The notes beneath the pieces are model-generated. The model saw only the letters and a list, made by a program, of their open reading frames with translations. It did not search any database and was not told the origin of the DNA. Below are positions 14,078 through 25,410 of a stretch of DNA of 64,000 nt, piece by piece. The stretch is from Mercurialis annua (lineage: Eukaryota; Streptophyta; Magnoliopsida; Malpighiales; Euphorbiaceae). Every line of letters begins with the position of its first letter. Within the stretch, counting starts at the first letter, position 1. Both the position numbers and the translations under genes were made by a program. The stretch covers positions 22,518,201 to 22,582,200 of the forward strand of contig NC_065571.1 of NCBI RefSeq assembly GCF_937616625.2. Reading direction: 5' to 3'.

Positions 14078-15040
14078 ACGCTACGAAACAAATCCAAACG
14101 TTTCCCCTTTTTAGCGATTTAAGCCAAACGTTTACAAACGCTACGAAACAAATCCAAATGTTTCCCCTTTGTAGCAATTTAAGCCTAACATTTACAAACG
14201 TTACGAAAAAAATCCAAAAGTTTCACCTTTTTATCGATTTTACCCAAATGTTTACAACATTACGAAACAAATACAAACGTTTCACCTTTTTAGCGATTTA
14301 AGCCAAACGTTTACAAACGGTACGAAATGAATCCAAACGTTTCACCTTTTTAGCGATTTAAGCCAAACGTTTACAAATGATACGAAACAAATCCGAACGT
14401 TTCACCTTTTTAGCAATTTAAGCCAAACGTTTACAAACATTACAAAACTGTCACGACCCATTTTCATGAATCGCGACCAGCGCTAGGGTATGGGTAATGT
14501 AGTACCACAACCCGTAGCTAGCCTTTCAACTAACCATATAAACACATAAACCTGCAGAAAACCAATGCTCGGGGGCAACCGAGACTTCAGCCTAAATCTA
14601 GCAGTTATTATATTCAACAGTTAATATAACATGCTTATCCAATTCCGAGTCTAAAATAGATTTATCATAAACCAATGTAAATAATATAACATGCCAAAGC
14701 AATATAACCAGTCGAACCAATCTGACAAAATATATAATAATAATAAAGACATCTAGTTACTACTGCGGTCTAAGAATAAAACAGTTTTACAGTTTATCAA
14801 AAATAAATGGAACCTCCGAAGAAAAGTAAATGCGGAGATCACCAGACTCTCTCAGATCATAACCCTGGGAAAAATTGGGGAAACAACGTGGTCAGATATA
14901 CTGAGATGAGTTTATACCATTATCTACATTTATTAAGTGGAAAATCTTTAAAACCGTTTAAAACATTTAATAACAATATTACGAATAATAGTTGGAACCC
15001 TAATCCACAATTCTAAATAATAAACATAACCAACAGGTCT

Positions 15041-15165
15041 GGTCCCGAGAGCTGAGCTACACCGAGTTACCACTGACCACACTTATACCAGAGTCCCGAG
15101 AGCTGAGCTACACCGAGTAGCTCTACTTGGTCCCGAGAGCTATGCTCACACCGAGTTACCACATT
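15041..15165. repeat. Three-copy repeat inside the LTR
   Basis: The motif GTCCCGAGAGCTGAGCTAC followed by ACCGAG occurs starting near 15042 and 15092, and in a slightly changed form (GTCCCGAGAGCTATGCTCAC) near 15130. The spacings are about 50 and 38 bp. It lies in the part of the LTR nearer its 3' end in element orientation. Small tandem repeats are common in plant LTRs and can affect RNA structure or regulation; no function is shown here. Confidence 0.8.
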
Positions 15166-15287
15166 ACCATAATTACCTTTCCCAGATCATTATCGGTGCG
15201 CACGCAGTCCTAATGATGCCCATTAGGTAGCATGTTCCAACTAGTAGCCATAATATAAAAAAAAAACAGTTCAAAAGTATACGTACA

Positions 15288-15294
15288 TTATATA
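15288..15294 (-). promoter_or_regulatory. Possible LTR TATA box
   Basis: On the minus strand this reads TATATAA, a canonical TATA sequence, about 1.83 kb into the LTR from its 5' end. If used, transcription would start near 15255-15265, leaving roughly 800 bp of R-U5. Other AT-rich candidates exist in this AT-rich LTR, so this is only one possibility. The matching region is missing from the truncated 5' LTR. Confidence 0.25.
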
Positions 15295-17120
15295 TTTAAT
15301 CTTAAAATAACAATTTACTTAATAAAGCGGTAAATAGTAAGTACAAACTCACTGCTTGCTAATCCACGTGAATACCGGCAAGCAACTAATCCTGGTTCGC
15401 CTCGGGAGCACGAACAATAGACGGGTCTAGACAAATAAAATAATTATTAAAAACAGACCCTAACTCTAGAGAGTACTAGACACCACATAGGACTAGCACA
15501 AATAACACGTCGGAATAAAAAAAATCAAATCAACACAAAAAAAAATACCCAAAAGGTAGATACGCCCAAACCATACAAGTCTATTGAGTTCTTATTTTAA
15601 AAATTTACTTTATAAATATTATTTAATAAACTTTAATATTAAATAATTTCCAATTAGTGGGTTAGCCGAGTTACCAATAACTACCAAGCTATTCTCACTT
15701 GTCGGGTGACCCAAGTCTATCCCGCCTCAAAACGTTTATCAAATATAAACCCGATTTTATATTTACAAAAAAAAAATTTGATAAATTAAAACAGAACTCA
15801 ATAACTCCGAAATCAAGTAACCCAAGTTACAAATAATTAATTTAATTAAAAACAAATTAAGAAAACTTTTAAAATCTTACAACGTCAAATTGACACGTGT
15901 AGTCAATAATTTTACAAATTTAATAATTACCCGAGTAATTATAAATTATTAATTAAAAATATAATTATCGCTTTCCGATTATATTTATAAAAATAATTTA
16001 ATTCAATCACCAAAATCATTAAGCCTTCAACCAATAGAATCAAATTAATACACCTATTACTAACTAAACAAAACCCTAATAAGAAAACAAGGCCCACTAG
16101 AATCTAAGTAATAAAACCAATTAACAAATAGTGGCCCAATAACTTGAATGAACAATTTCCGCCCAACCAACATCATCTTCATATATATGAATTTGCAGAA
16201 GCAATAACACAGTAACCTCAACTTAAAATTTACCAACTTCATGATTCCTTATCAACCCATACTAAACCATATCATAATCAATGTACCAAAAACAAAAACA
16301 ACACAGGACTAACTAACATCAAAGGCAACCGAGAACATCAATCAAACAATAGATTCGAGTCGAGATCGAGAATGATATGTGACAGACGATAAAACCAATT
16401 TAGAATTTTGTATAGCTAAAATAATAGGAAATCAAAATCCATCTCAGACCCATGAAACACTCGGCATGAAATAAACAGAAAAATAGCCAAGGCAACAAAT
16501 CATAGAGACGATGGAATCAAAAAAAATTGGACGTACTGATAACAACGAAGAACTATTGCGCCTTGCCGGTTTCCAGAGAACGATTTGAACAGATAGAGAA
16601 TAAGAACGACCTCACCACGATGCTAGGATAATGAATGTATAAGGTTAAGAAACTGACAATGATATCGATAGAACAATGAATGTAAACGATAGAAAGAGTT
16701 CAATGTAACTTACCGAATTTTCAAAAAAAAAAATGAGAGGAAGATTATGAGTGTAAGGTTGGGTGATTCTGAGGGAATAAAGTCGGCTAGGGTTGATGAA
16801 TATGTGAGGAATGAAATTAGGTTTAGAATCGATTATTTGATGTAAAGAAAACGTAAATATATGCATATGAATTAATATAAGTATTGTTGCAAGAATTAAA
16901 ACAAGAACAGGTCTCTTAAGAGACCTGTTAGCAAAATAATTATGGCCCATGCACAATATGCATGGGCTGTAGAAGAAGAAGATTTGGCGATGCATGGCCC
17001 AATATTATGAATGGGCCAAAAATGCATGGTAAAAAAAAATATAACTATTGGCCAACCGATCCAACTTCAACCGAACATGAACTGAACCACGGCCAGACTA
17101 AAAATATACGGGATATTACA

Positions 17121-17132
17121 TTCTCCCCAACT
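17121..17132 (-). other. Polypurine tract
   Basis: The minus strand reads AGTTGGGGAGAA and is followed immediately by the LTR start TGTAATATCCCG. This is the expected position and composition of the plus-strand DNA primer site for reverse transcription. About 105 bp separate it from the pol stop codon; that gap has no gene. Confidence 0.85.
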
Positions 17133-17237
17133 AATTAAAAATTCGTCCTCGAATTTAACACGATAAGTAATTCACACCAGAACAACATGTAACACAAGTA
17201 AAAATCATAAAATCACAGAAAATCAAGATATCGCACC

Positions 17238-18737
17238 TCACGGGAAAAGAAAAGGATAGCGATTCCGCATATCCGACTCGGTCTCCCAAGTACATTCTTC
17301 GACAGAATGATTGCGCCAGAGAACTTTGACCATCAGAATCTCCTTGTTCCGCAATTTACGCACTTGCGTATCAACAATCTCAACTGGCTGTTCCTCATAG
17401 GACATTTCCTGGTCAATCTCAACACTCTGAGGCACAATCACGTGCGAAGGATCAGAAATGCACTTCCTCAACATAGAAACGTGAAATACAGGATGTACTA
17501 ACGACATATCTGGCGGTAGAACCAGGCGATAAGCCACAGCTGCAATCCTCTCCGAAATCTCATAAGGACCGATATACCTCGGCGCCAACTTTCCCTTGAC
17601 ACCAAAACGAACCACACCTTTCATAGGCGAAACCCGAAGAAACACGAAATCACCAACATGAAACTCAATGTCTTTCCTCTTCGGATCTGCATAACTCTTA
17701 TGCCGACTAAAAGCAGTCTCTAAGCTCCGCTTAATCAACGGTACCTTTTCCGAGGTAATCTGAATAATCTCAGCTCCCGAGAGTTTACGCTCTCCGACCT
17801 CCTCCCAACAGATAGGAGATCTACACTTGCGCCCGTACAAAGCCTCATACGGCGCCATCTCGATACTCGCATGATAACTGTTGTTATAGGAAAACTCAAT
17901 CAACGGCAAATGAGTATCCCAGCTATCCTGAAAATCGAGAACACACATCCTGAGCATATCCTCCAACGTCTGAATAGTCCTCTCAGACTGACCGTCAGTC
18001 TGAGGATGAAAAGCTGTACTGAAATCCAACCGAGAACCCAAGGATTCCTGTAACGCTTTCCAAAACCTCGAAGTAAACACAGAACCTCTGTCTGAAACAA
18101 TAGAAACCGGTACACCATGCAAACTGACAATCCTGTCGATGTACAACTGAGCCAACCTCGAAGCAGTATACGAAACCTTGATTGGTAGGAAATGAGCTGA
18201 CTTGGTCATACGGTCAACTATAACCCAGATGGAATCGTACCCCTGTCGAGTACGTGGTAAACCAACCACAAAATCCATGGCAATCCGCTCCCACTTCCAC
18301 TCTGGAATAGGTAGTGGTTGCAAATAGCCAAAAGGTCTCTGATGCTCCAGCTTCACCTGCTGGCAAGTCAGACACTTAGAAACATACTCAGCGACATCCT
18401 TCTTCATCCCGCTCCACCAGTAGGTACCCTTAAGATCATGGTACATCTTAGTAGAACCCGGATGAACACTAAAAGCAGACTTGTGCGCTTCCTCCAGAAT
18501 TTGGTCCCTCAAACCATCTGAATCCGGAACACACAGTCTCGAACCATGTCTCAGAACACTATCCAAAAAAGTAAACTCAGAGTTACCGTCCTGCTGAACC
18601 TCCTCAATAATCCGTTTCAACTGTGGATCCTCAGCTTGTAAAGCTTTGATCCGATCAATCAAAACGGGTTGCACTTGCAACTGTGCTAACAAACAACCAG
18701 TCTGAGAAATCTGAAATCCATAGCCTGAAGCTATCAA
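17238..18737 (-). CDS. pol C-terminal piece: integrase and chromodomain (cut off by a stop codon)
   Basis: This 499-codon piece is the integrase end of the gag-pol polyprotein, which inserts element DNA into the chromosome. It shows the zinc-binding HHCC set (H85, H92, C122, C125), and a catalytic D155, D216, E252 triad with exactly 35 residues between the second and third residues, the canonical D,D(35)E spacing. A GPY/F-like stretch ([13 protein letters not shown], 382-394) follows. Residues about 448-499 form a chromodomain-like tail with VKVLWRN and CTWE. It is in the same frame as the upstream gag-RT-RNase H piece and separated from it by one TGA and two codons. The listed start is a TTG; the first ATG is at residue 98, beyond H85 and H92, so independent translation of a working integrase is unlikely. 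Best read as the second half of a broken gene. Confidence 0.93.
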   Translation of the reverse strand: MIASGYGFQISQTGCLLAQLQVQPVLIDRIKALQAEDPQLKRIIEEVQQDGNSEFTFLDSVLRHGSRLCVPDSDGLRDQILEEAHKSAFSVHPGSTKMYHDLKGTYWWSGMKKDVAEYVSKCLTCQQVKLEHQRPFGYLQPLPIPEWKWERIAMDFVVGLPRTRQGYDSIWVIVDRMTKSAHFLPIKVSYTASRLAQLYIDRIVSLHGVPVSIVSDRGSVFTSRFWKALQESLGSRLDFSTAFHPQTDGQSERTIQTLEDMLRMCVLDFQDSWDTHLPLIEFSYNNSYHASIEMAPYEALYGRKCRSPICWEEVGERKLSGAEIIQITSEKVPLIKRSLETAFSRHKSYADPKRKDIEFHVGDFVFLRVSPMKGVVRFGVKGKLAPRYIGPYEISERIAAVAYRLVLPPDMSLVHPVFHVSMLRKCISDPSHVIVPQSVEIDQEMSYEEQPVEIVDTQVRKLRNKEILMVKVLWRNHSVEECTWETESDMRNRYPFLFP

Positions 18738-18743
18738 ACTGTG

Positions 18744-21700
18744 TCACTCTCTAACCATGGGTCTACGCCCAATCTCAAAAATATGAGCCAAACTGCCCGA
18801 AGACTTGCGACTCAACGCATCGGCTACCACATTTGCCTTACTAGGATGGTACTGAATAGTATAGTCGTAGTCTTTCAGCAACTCTAACCACCTCCTCTGT
18901 CTCAAGTTCAATTCTCTCTGATCAAAGATATATTTCAGACTCTTATGATCAGTGAAAATCTCACAAGTAGCACCATATAAATAATGCCTCCAGATTTTCA
19001 GCGCAAAAACCACAGCTGCCAACTCTAAATCATGAGTAGGGTAATTCACCTCATGCTTCTTCAACTGTCTGGAAGCATAGGCAATCACCTGTCCATGTTG
19101 CATCAGAACGCAACCCAAACCAATCCGAGACGCATCACAATACACTGTGAAACCGTCAATGCCAGAAGGCAATGCCAAAACTGGAGCTGTAGTCAAAATT
19201 TCCTTGAGCTTCTCAAAGCTCGCCTCGCACTTGTCAGTCCACTCAAACTTAACACCCTTCTGAGTCAGTTTAGTCAACGGTGCAGATATTCTAGAGAAAT
19301 CTTGCACGAACCGACGATAGTAGCCAGCTAAACCCAAAAAACTTCTGATCTCGGTAACTGACCTTGGCCTCTGCCAATCCATGACCGCCTCAATCTTCTT
19401 CGGATCAACCTTGATCCCATCTTTCGACACCACGTGTCCTAGAAAGGTAACCTGATCCAACCAGAACTCACATTTTGAGAACTTAGCGTACAACTGATGC
19501 TCACGCAACGTCTGTAGTATAGTCCTCAAATGGTAAGCATGCTCCTCTTCACTCCGAGAATAGATCAAAATGTCATCAATAAAGACGATAACAAATTGAT
19601 CCAAAAACGGCTTGAACACTCTGTTCATCATATCCATAAACGCTGCTGGTGCGTTCATCAGACCAAAGGACATAACCAGAAACTCAAAATTTCCATAACG
19701 AGTCCGAAAAGCAGTCTTAGGCACATCTGCATCACGGATCCGTAGCTGATGATACCCAGACCTCAAATCAATCTTGGAAAAACACTTCGCACCCTGCAAC
19801 TGGTCAAACAGATTATCGATGTGAGGAAGAGGATATCTGTTCTTGACATTAGCCTTGTTCAACTGTCTGTAGTCGATACACAGTCGAAAGGAACCGTCTT
19901 TCTTCTTTACAAACAGAACTGGATCACCCCACGGAGAAGTACTTGGTCTGATGAACCCGCTATCCAACAACTCTTGTAACTGGTCCTTCAACTCCTTCAG
20001 CTCTGCAGGAGCCATCCGATACGGCGGTATCGAAATCGGAGCTGTACCAGAAACCACATCAATGCAAAACTCAATATCACGATCAGGTGGTAATCCAGGC
20101 AATTCCTCTGGAAACACATCAGTGAACTCATTTACTATCGGAACATTATGCATATCACCACTACTTGTCTCCAAATCACGAACCACAGCAAGAAAACCCT
20201 GGCAACCCTTGCCTAACATCCGCTTCGCCTTGATGGCGGAAATCAGATTCTTAGGTGTCGCCGCCTTTTCTCCCTGAAAGGAAAAAGGTAGATCACCCGA
20301 AATCCGAAACTCAACTGACTTCCCTCGACAGTCAATAGAAGCATAATGGCGCGACAGCCAATCCATCCCCAAGATGACATCAAAAGAAAGAACGTCAAGC
20401 ACAATCAAATCAGCACATAATTCTCTACCCTGAATAACCACTGGACAAGAAGGATAAACGACGTCCACTATTACACCTTCAGACATAGGTGTAGACACAG
20501 CTAGAGGTTCACTCAAAACAGATGGTGCAATACCCAATTTCCCAGCAAAACATGTAGACACAAACGAATGGGTTGCACCCGCATCAAATAATACCAAAGC
20601 ATCAGTAAATGAAATCAGAATGGTACCTTGCACCACAGCATGTGATGCACGCGCATCCTGAGGAGTAAGAGCAAACACTCTGGCCTGACCCTGCGGCTGC
20701 TGCTGCGAACTCTGCCCAGTACCATAACTGTTGGAACCTCTTCCACCGTTTCCACGGCCACCAAAACCTCTGCCACCAGAACCACGGCCCCGCTGGCCAC
20801 CAAAAGATGATGCAGGTTGAGAGTACCCTACAAACTGTGAAAATGCAGGTCTCTGCTGCTGATAAGAAGACTGCGCCACACTGGAGTTAGACATCTGCTG
20901 CCCAGATGTCGGACACTCCCTGGAAAAATGACCCGGCTGGCCACAAGTAAAACAACCTCCAGGAGCTAACTGATACTGACCATAGTGCCTGCGTCTGCAA
21001 TTCTGGCAGAACGGAATGTTCGATCCACCACTGTACCCGCGTCCTGAACCACGGTTACTCCCACTGCTACTGGAACTGTACGGAGCACTCCTAGCACTAT
21101 GCCTCCCTTTGTTGTGAGTTCGGCGACTCCCTTTATTGGCCTGAGAAGAGCCACTGTAGTAGTTCCCACTACCATGCTGCACTAGGGCCTGCTGCCCCCC
21201 ACTAGGAAGATCACTCTTTCCCTTTTGATTCTGGAAAGGGTCAGAGATCGTCCCAAACTGAACCATCGAATTCTCAATCCGCCGCGCACTATCCACTAAC
21301 CGGGCAAACTCCATGTTTGTCCCTATCAGCAAAGGGAGAAACTCCGAGCCTAAACCCCTAATATAACGGTCGTTCACTCGCTCTTGATCACCCTGTAGAT
21401 CTGTAGCAAACCGCCCCAAACGTACAAACTCAGTAGTGTAGTCTGTCACTGATCTATCCCCCTTCTTCAAATTTAGCAGCTTTTCTCTGAAACTCTCAGT
21501 AACAGAGAAGGGTAGATAGTAACCTCTGAACCTGATCACAAAATCAGCCCAAGACAAAGTATCCATAACTGGCCTGATGTTATCGCGATACCAGTCCTTA
21601 GCTGGACCCTTCAGCGACATCTCCACAAGCATCACTGATTGACGATCAGAAGCTTGAATCCTCTGACTGTTGTACTCAAATTCCTCCAAAAAGTCAAGAG

Positions 21701-22205
21701 CATCCCCAGTACTATCAAAACAAGTCGGATTCAACTTCAAGTAGGTCATCACCAACTCTCTGTCTGTTGGAATGTGACCGACACCAGCAAGTCCACCAAT
21801 ACCAGCTACAGCACCAGCCTGAGGTTGCTGTTGCTGCGCTAACTGACCTAGTATATTACACTGATTCTGCAGTAGAGCCTGATTGTTCTGCATCTCGACA
21901 ACGCCAGCCAAGAAAGTAGTGAAGTCGAACGCTTGCATGTTTGGTGCTTGTTGCACCTCTGGTGCCTGCTGCACATTCGGTGCCTGAACACCTGCTTCAC
22001 CACGTCCTCTAGCTCCACCTCTACCAGCACCAGCTCCTCTGCCTCTACCAGCACCTCTACCTCTGCCAGCACCTCCACCTCGACCACGTCCAGCATTAGC
22101 CTGAACTGGTGGCACATTCTGATCGACTTCCATGGAAATCGCATCATCAGCCACAGCTTCTTGCTCTGCCGCAGCACGAGCACGAGTACGAACAACGTTG
22201 TCCAT
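18744..22205 (-). CDS. gag-protease-reverse transcriptase-RNase H (broken gag-pol)
   Basis: A 1153-residue frame starting with ATG at 22205. An RG-rich segment lies at 39-70, followed by a retrotransposon gag domain at about 150-310, a CxxC pair at 400-403, and a CCHC zinc knuckle at 418-431 ([14 protein letters not shown]). A second RG-rich stretch is at 471-490. The aspartic protease has D541 in DAGATHSF. Reverse transcriptase spans about 735-920 with D813 and the FIDD box at 875-878. RNase H follows with D1024, E1061, D1086 and D1129. Integrase should continue in the same frame, but a TGA at 18746-18744 ends the protein after RNase H. Gag packages the RNA; the enzymes copy it into DNA in cytoplasmic particles. 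All catalytic RT and RNase H residues are present, so the stop looks recent. Apart from it the frame is intact to 17238. Confidence 0.96.
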   Translation of the reverse strand: MDNVVRTRARAAAEQEAVADDAISMEVDQNVPPVQANAGRGRGGGAGRGRGAGRGRGAGAGRGGARGRGEAGVQAPNVQQAPEVQQAPNMQAFDFTTFLAGVVEMQNNQALLQNQCNILGQLAQQQQPQAGAVAGIGGLAGVGHIPTDRELVMTYLKLNPTCFDSTGDALDFLEEFEYNSQRIQASDRQSVMLVEMSLKGPAKDWYRDNIRPVMDTLSWADFVIRFRGYYLPFSVTESFREKLLNLKKGDRSVTDYTTEFVRLGRFATDLQGDQERVNDRYIRGLGSEFLPLLIGTNMEFARLVDSARRIENSMVQFGTISDPFQNQKGKSDLPSGGQQALVQHGSGNYYSGSSQANKGSRRTHNKGRHSARSAPYSSSSSGSNRGSGRGYSGGSNIPFCQNCRRRHYGQYQLAPGGCFTCGQPGHFSRECPTSGQQMSNSSVAQSSYQQQRPAFSQFVGYSQPASSFGGQRGRGSGGRGFGGRGNGGRGSNSYGTGQSSQQQPQGQARVFALTPQDARASHAVVQGTILISFTDALVLFDAGATHSFVSTCFAGKLGIAPSVLSEPLAVSTPMSEGVIVDVVYPSCPVVIQGRELCADLIVLDVLSFDVILGMDWLSRHYASIDCRGKSVEFRISGDLPFSFQGEKAATPKNLISAIKAKRMLGKGCQGFLAVVRDLETSSGDMHNVPIVNEFTDVFPEELPGLPPDRDIEFCIDVVSGTAPISIPPYRMAPAELKELKDQLQELLDSGFIRPSTSPWGDPVLFVKKKDGSFRLCIDYRQLNKANVKNRYPLPHIDNLFDQLQGAKCFSKIDLRSGYHQLRIRDADVPKTAFRTRYGNFEFLVMSFGLMNAPAAFMDMMNRVFKPFLDQFVIVFIDDILIYSRSEEEHAYHLRTILQTLREHQLYAKFSKCEFWLDQVTFLGHVVSKDGIKVDPKKIEAVMDWQRPRSVTEIRSFLGLAGYYRRFVQDFSRISAPLTKLTQKGVKFEWTDKCEASFEKLKEILTTAPVLALPSGIDGFTVYCDASRIGLGCVLMQHGQVIAYASRQLKKHEVNYPTHDLELAAVVFALKIWRHYLYGATCEIFTDHKSLKYIFDQRELNLRQRRWLELLKDYDYTIQYHPSKANVVADALSRKSSGSLAHIFEIGRRPMVRE

Positions 22206-22529
22206 ATCCTAAGATTGAACAACAACAATTTAAATAACAGATATTTCATACCCAAGTATGAACAAAACAAGCAACATATAAGATTCCCCAAGAAATCAAC
22301 AGCAAAAACTATTCACCCAAGTGAAATAAAATTAACATTTAACAACATCAAATCAACATATAATGACTGACTCAACGCTATCCTATTGGTGTAGGCAGAA
22401 TGTTTTAAAATTAAAAGATGACGTTTTTAAAGACATGACAGAATCCTATATCCGCAGTAGTTCCTAAGACACAACCATACTTAACAGAGTAAACACATAG
22501 CAAGCAAATGGCCTTGGTTTGAAACCAAA
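22206..22529 (-). other. Retrotransposon leader between primer site and gag
   Basis: The 324 bp between the primer binding site and the gag start codon contain no domain-bearing frame. This is the usual place of the untranslated leader and RNA packaging signal of LTR retrotransposons. I see no clear tandem repeat in it. Confidence 0.7.
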
Positions 22530-22541
22530 GCTCTGATACCA
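22530..22541 (-). other. tRNA-iMet primer binding site
   Basis: The minus strand reads TGGTATCAGAGC, complementary to the 3' end of plant initiator methionine tRNA. It sits four bases inside the end of the 5' LTR (22546), the expected position for priming minus-strand DNA. This confirms the element's orientation. Confidence 0.93.
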
Positions 22542-22545
22542 AGTT

Positions 22546-22714
22546 TGTCACGATCCATTTTCATGAATCGCGATCGGCGCTAGGGTATGGGTAGTGTAGT
22601 ACCAAAACCCGTAGCTAGCCCTTCAATTAACATATAAACACATAAACCTGCAGAAAACCAATGCTCGGGGGCAACCGAGACTTCAGCCTAAATCTAGCAG
22701 TTATAATATTCAAC
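22546..22714 (-). repeat. Remnant of the 5' LTR (last 169 bp)
   Basis: Matches 14449-14618 of the complete LTR with eight substitutions and a 1-bp deletion by my count, up to the bases ATTCAAC. At 22715 it switches abruptly into satellite (CTTTTTAGC). In element orientation this is only the 3' end of the 5' LTR; about 2.5 kb including U3 and any promoter are missing. The join shares at most about two bases (AC) with the satellite, so the break shows little microhomology. Confidence 0.92.
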
Positions 22715-25410
22715 CTTTTTAGCAATTTAAGCCAAGCATTTACAAACATTACGGTACAAATCCAAACGATTCCCATTTTTAGCAATTTAAGCCGAACGTT
22801 TACAAACGTTACGAAACAAAACCAAACGTTTCACCTTTTTAGCTATTTAAGCCGAGCGTTTACAAACGTTAGGAAATAAAACCTAATGATTCACCTTTTT
22901 AGCAATTTAAGCCGAACGTTTACAAACGATACGAAACAAATCCAAACGTTTACCTTTTTAGCAATTTATGCCAAACGTTTAGAAACGCTACGAAACAAAT
23001 TCAAACGTTTCACCTTTTTAGCGATTTAAGCCAAACGTTTACAAACGCTACGAAACAAATCCAAACGTTTTACCTTTTTAGCGATTTAAGCCAAACGTTT
23101 ACAACCATTACGAAACAAATCCAAACGTTTCACCTTTTTAGCAATTTATGCCAAACGTTTACAAATGTTATGAAACAAATCCAAACATAAAGAAACAAAA
23201 CCAAACGTTTACAAAAGCTACAAAACAAATCCAAGCGTTTCACCTTATTAGCCATTTAAGCCGAACGTTTACAAACGTTACGAAACAAATGCAAGCGTTT
23301 CACCTTTTTAGTAATTTAAGCAAAACGTTTACAAATATTACGAAACACAACCAACCATTTCACCTTTTTAGCGATTTAAGCCAAACGTTTACAAACGTTA
23401 CGAAACAAATCTAAATGTTTCCCCATTTTTCAATTTTAGCCAAACGTTTAAAACGTTTCGAAACAAATCTAATTGTTTTACCTTTTTAGCGATTTAAGCC
23501 AAACGTTTAGAAACATAACGAAACAAATCCAAGCGTTCCACATTTATAGCGAATGAAGCCAAACTTTTACAAACATTATGAAAAAAATTCAAATGTTTCC
23601 CATATTTAGCAATTTAAGCCAAACGTTTACAAACGTTATGAAACAAAATAAAGCTTTTCACCTTTTTAGCAATTTAAGCCAAACGTGTACAAACGTTAAG
23701 AAACAAATCTAAAAATTTCACCATTTTAGTGATTTAAGCCAAACGTTTACAAACGGTACGAAACAAATTCAAAAGTTTCCCCTTTTTAACGATTTAAGCC
23801 AAACGTTTACAAACGCTACGAAACAAATCAAAACGTTTCACCTTTCTGGCGATTTAAGGCAAACGTTTGCAAACGTTACGAATAAAATCCAAACGTTTCG
23901 CCTTTTTAGCGATTTACGCCAAACGTTTACAAACGTTATGAAACAAATCCAAACGTTTCCCCTTTTTAGCGATTTAAGCCAAACGTTTACAAACGTTACG
24001 AAACATATCCAAACGTTTCACCTATTTAGCGATTTAAGCCAAACGTTTACAAACGTTACGAAACAAAGCCAAGCGTTTCACCTTCTTATCAATTTAAGCC
24101 AAATGCTTACAAACATTACAAATCAAATCTAAGCGTTTCACATTTTTAGCAATTTAAGTCAAATGTTTACAAACGTTACGAAATAAATCCAAGTGTTTCA
24201 CCTTTTCAACAATTTATGCCAAACGTTTACAAACCTTACGAAACAAATTCAGATGTTTCACCTTTTTAGCGATTTAAGCCAACCGTTTACAAATGTTTCG
24301 AAACAATTCCAAACTTTTCACCTTTTTAGCGATTTAAGCCAAACGTTTACAAAGGTATGAAAAAAAATCCAAATGTGTCACATTTTTAGCAATTTAAGAC
24401 AAACGTTTACAAACGTTACGAAACAAATACAAGACTTTCACCTTTTTTTGCAATTTAAGCCAAACGTTACGAAACAAATGCAACTGTTTCCCCTTTTTAG
24501 CAATTTAAGCCAAACGTTTACAAACGTTACGAAAAAAATCCAAACGTTTCCCCTTTTTAGCGATTTAAGCCAAACCTTAACAAACGTCACAGAACAAATC
24601 CAAAGGTTGAACCTTTTTAGTGTTTTAAGCCAAACATTTACAAACGTTATGAAACAAGTCCAAACATTTCACCCTTTTAGCGATTTAAGCGAAACGTTTA
24701 CAAACGTTACGAAACAAATTCAAACGTTTTGCCTTTTTAGCAATATAAGCCAAACATTTACAAACGTTACAAAACAAATCCAAACGTTTAACCTTTTTAA
24801 CGATTTAAGCACAAAGAATACAAACGTTAAGAAATAAAACCAAACAATTAAAACGTTACGAAACAAATCCAAATGTTTCATATTTTTTGTGATTTAAGTC
24901 AAACCTTTACAGATGTTACGAAACCAAACCAAGCGTTTCACCCTTTTAGAAATCTAAGCCAAATGTTTACAAACGTTACGAAACAAATCCAAACATTTCG
25001 CCTTTTTAGCGATTTAAGCCAAACATTTACAAACGCTACGAAACAAATCCAAACGTTTCCCCATTTTAGCAATTTAAGCCAAACGTTTACAAACGCTACG
25101 AAACAAATCCAAATGTTTCCCCTTTGTAGCAATTTAAGCCTAACATTTACAAACGTTACGAAACAAATCCAAAAGTTTCACCTTTTTATTGATTTTACCC
25201 AAATGTTTACAACATTACGAAACAAATACAAACGTTTCACCTTTTTAGCGATTTAAGCCAAACGTTTACAAACGGTACGAAATAAATCCAAACGTTTCAC
25301 CTTTTTAGCGATTTAAGCCAAACGTTTACAAATGATACGAAACAAATCCAAACGTTTCACCTTTTTAGCAATTTAAGCCAAACGTTTACAAACATTACAA
25401 AACAAATCCA
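22715..25410 (+). repeat. Third copy of the block left of the retrotransposon
   Basis: The order of variant monomers from 22715 follows that of the left block from about 9541, first at an offset near 13.2 kb, then 11040 bp (12108 against 23148), then 10955 bp (13918 against 24873). The offset drops because this copy has one rather than two 2133-bp units and lacks about 85 bp near 24050. Position 25403 corresponds to the insertion point of the element (14448), so it shows an empty-site paralogue: ...ATTACAAAAC continuing into AAATCC. Confidence 0.85.

Larger units (their letters stand above)
2842..14448 (+). repeat. 60-bp satellite array, left block
   Basis: Head-to-tail monomers of 60 bp, all in one orientation, fill this 11.6-kb block. 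Counting from AAGCC, the consensus monomer has an AAACGTT box at positions 6, 16 and 36, a degenerate box (AAACA) at 26, a pyrimidine-rich tract at 43-52 (TCACCTTTTT) and the end AGCGATTT at 53-60. Monomer classes differ mainly by CG versus CA or TG in the boxes, by GCGATTT versus GCAATTT, and by short deletions of 10 or about 30 bp. The left edge abuts an LTR end at 2841 and the right edge is the retrotransposon insertion. I recognise no known plant satellite family in it. Confidence 0.97.
14449..17120 (-). repeat. Complete 3' LTR, 2672 bp
   Basis: On the plus strand the LTR starts TGTCACGACCC at 14449 and ends GGGATATTACA at 17120, giving perfect TG...CA ends. It is flanked inside by a polypurine tract and outside by satellite. 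Its first 170 bp match the remnant 5' LTR at 22546-22714 with eight substitutions and one 1-bp indel by my count. Open frames inside it (14807-15016 plus, 16060-16242 and 16645-16995 minus) show no domains and are not called. The length fits the long LTRs of Tekay elements. Confidence 0.93.
14449..22714 (-). mobile_element. Ty3/gypsy chromovirus (Tekay/Del-like), 5'-truncated
   Basis: An LTR retrotransposon on the minus strand, read right to left: remnant 5' LTR, tRNA-iMet primer binding site, leader, gag, protease, reverse transcriptase, RNase H, integrase, C-terminal chromodomain, polypurine tract, complete 3' LTR. Integrase after RNase H places it in Ty3/gypsy (Metaviridae). The chromodomain, very long LTR and the termini TGTAATATCCCG and TCGTGACA suggest the Tekay clade. 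The left target-site base string is probably AAAAC (14444-14448). No matching copy exists on the right because the 5' LTR is cut at 22714. It is non-autonomous in its present state: gag-pol has an internal stop and the 5' promoter region is gone. Confidence 0.95.

Noticed and set aside
16645..16995. 116-codon hydrophobic minus-strand frame in the LTR
   Set aside because: Low-complexity AT-rich LTR sequence with no recognised domain.
20966..21175. Other small frames inside gag-pol on either strand, such as 17900-18130, 19032-19331 and 19951-20277
   Set aside because: They overlap the domain-bearing gag-pol frame and show no domain of their own.
21933..22370. 145-codon plus-strand frame rich in Ser and Thr
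   Set aside because: Shadow of the RG-rich coding segment of gag on the opposite strand.
22511..22545. Possible tRNA gene suggested by GCTCTGATACC
   Set aside because: Only the tRNA 3' end is matched, at the exact position of a primer binding site next to the LTR; no cloverleaf is present.
22702..22726. A clear microhomology at the LTR/satellite junction
   Set aside because: At most two bases (AC) are shared, so no mechanism can be argued from it.
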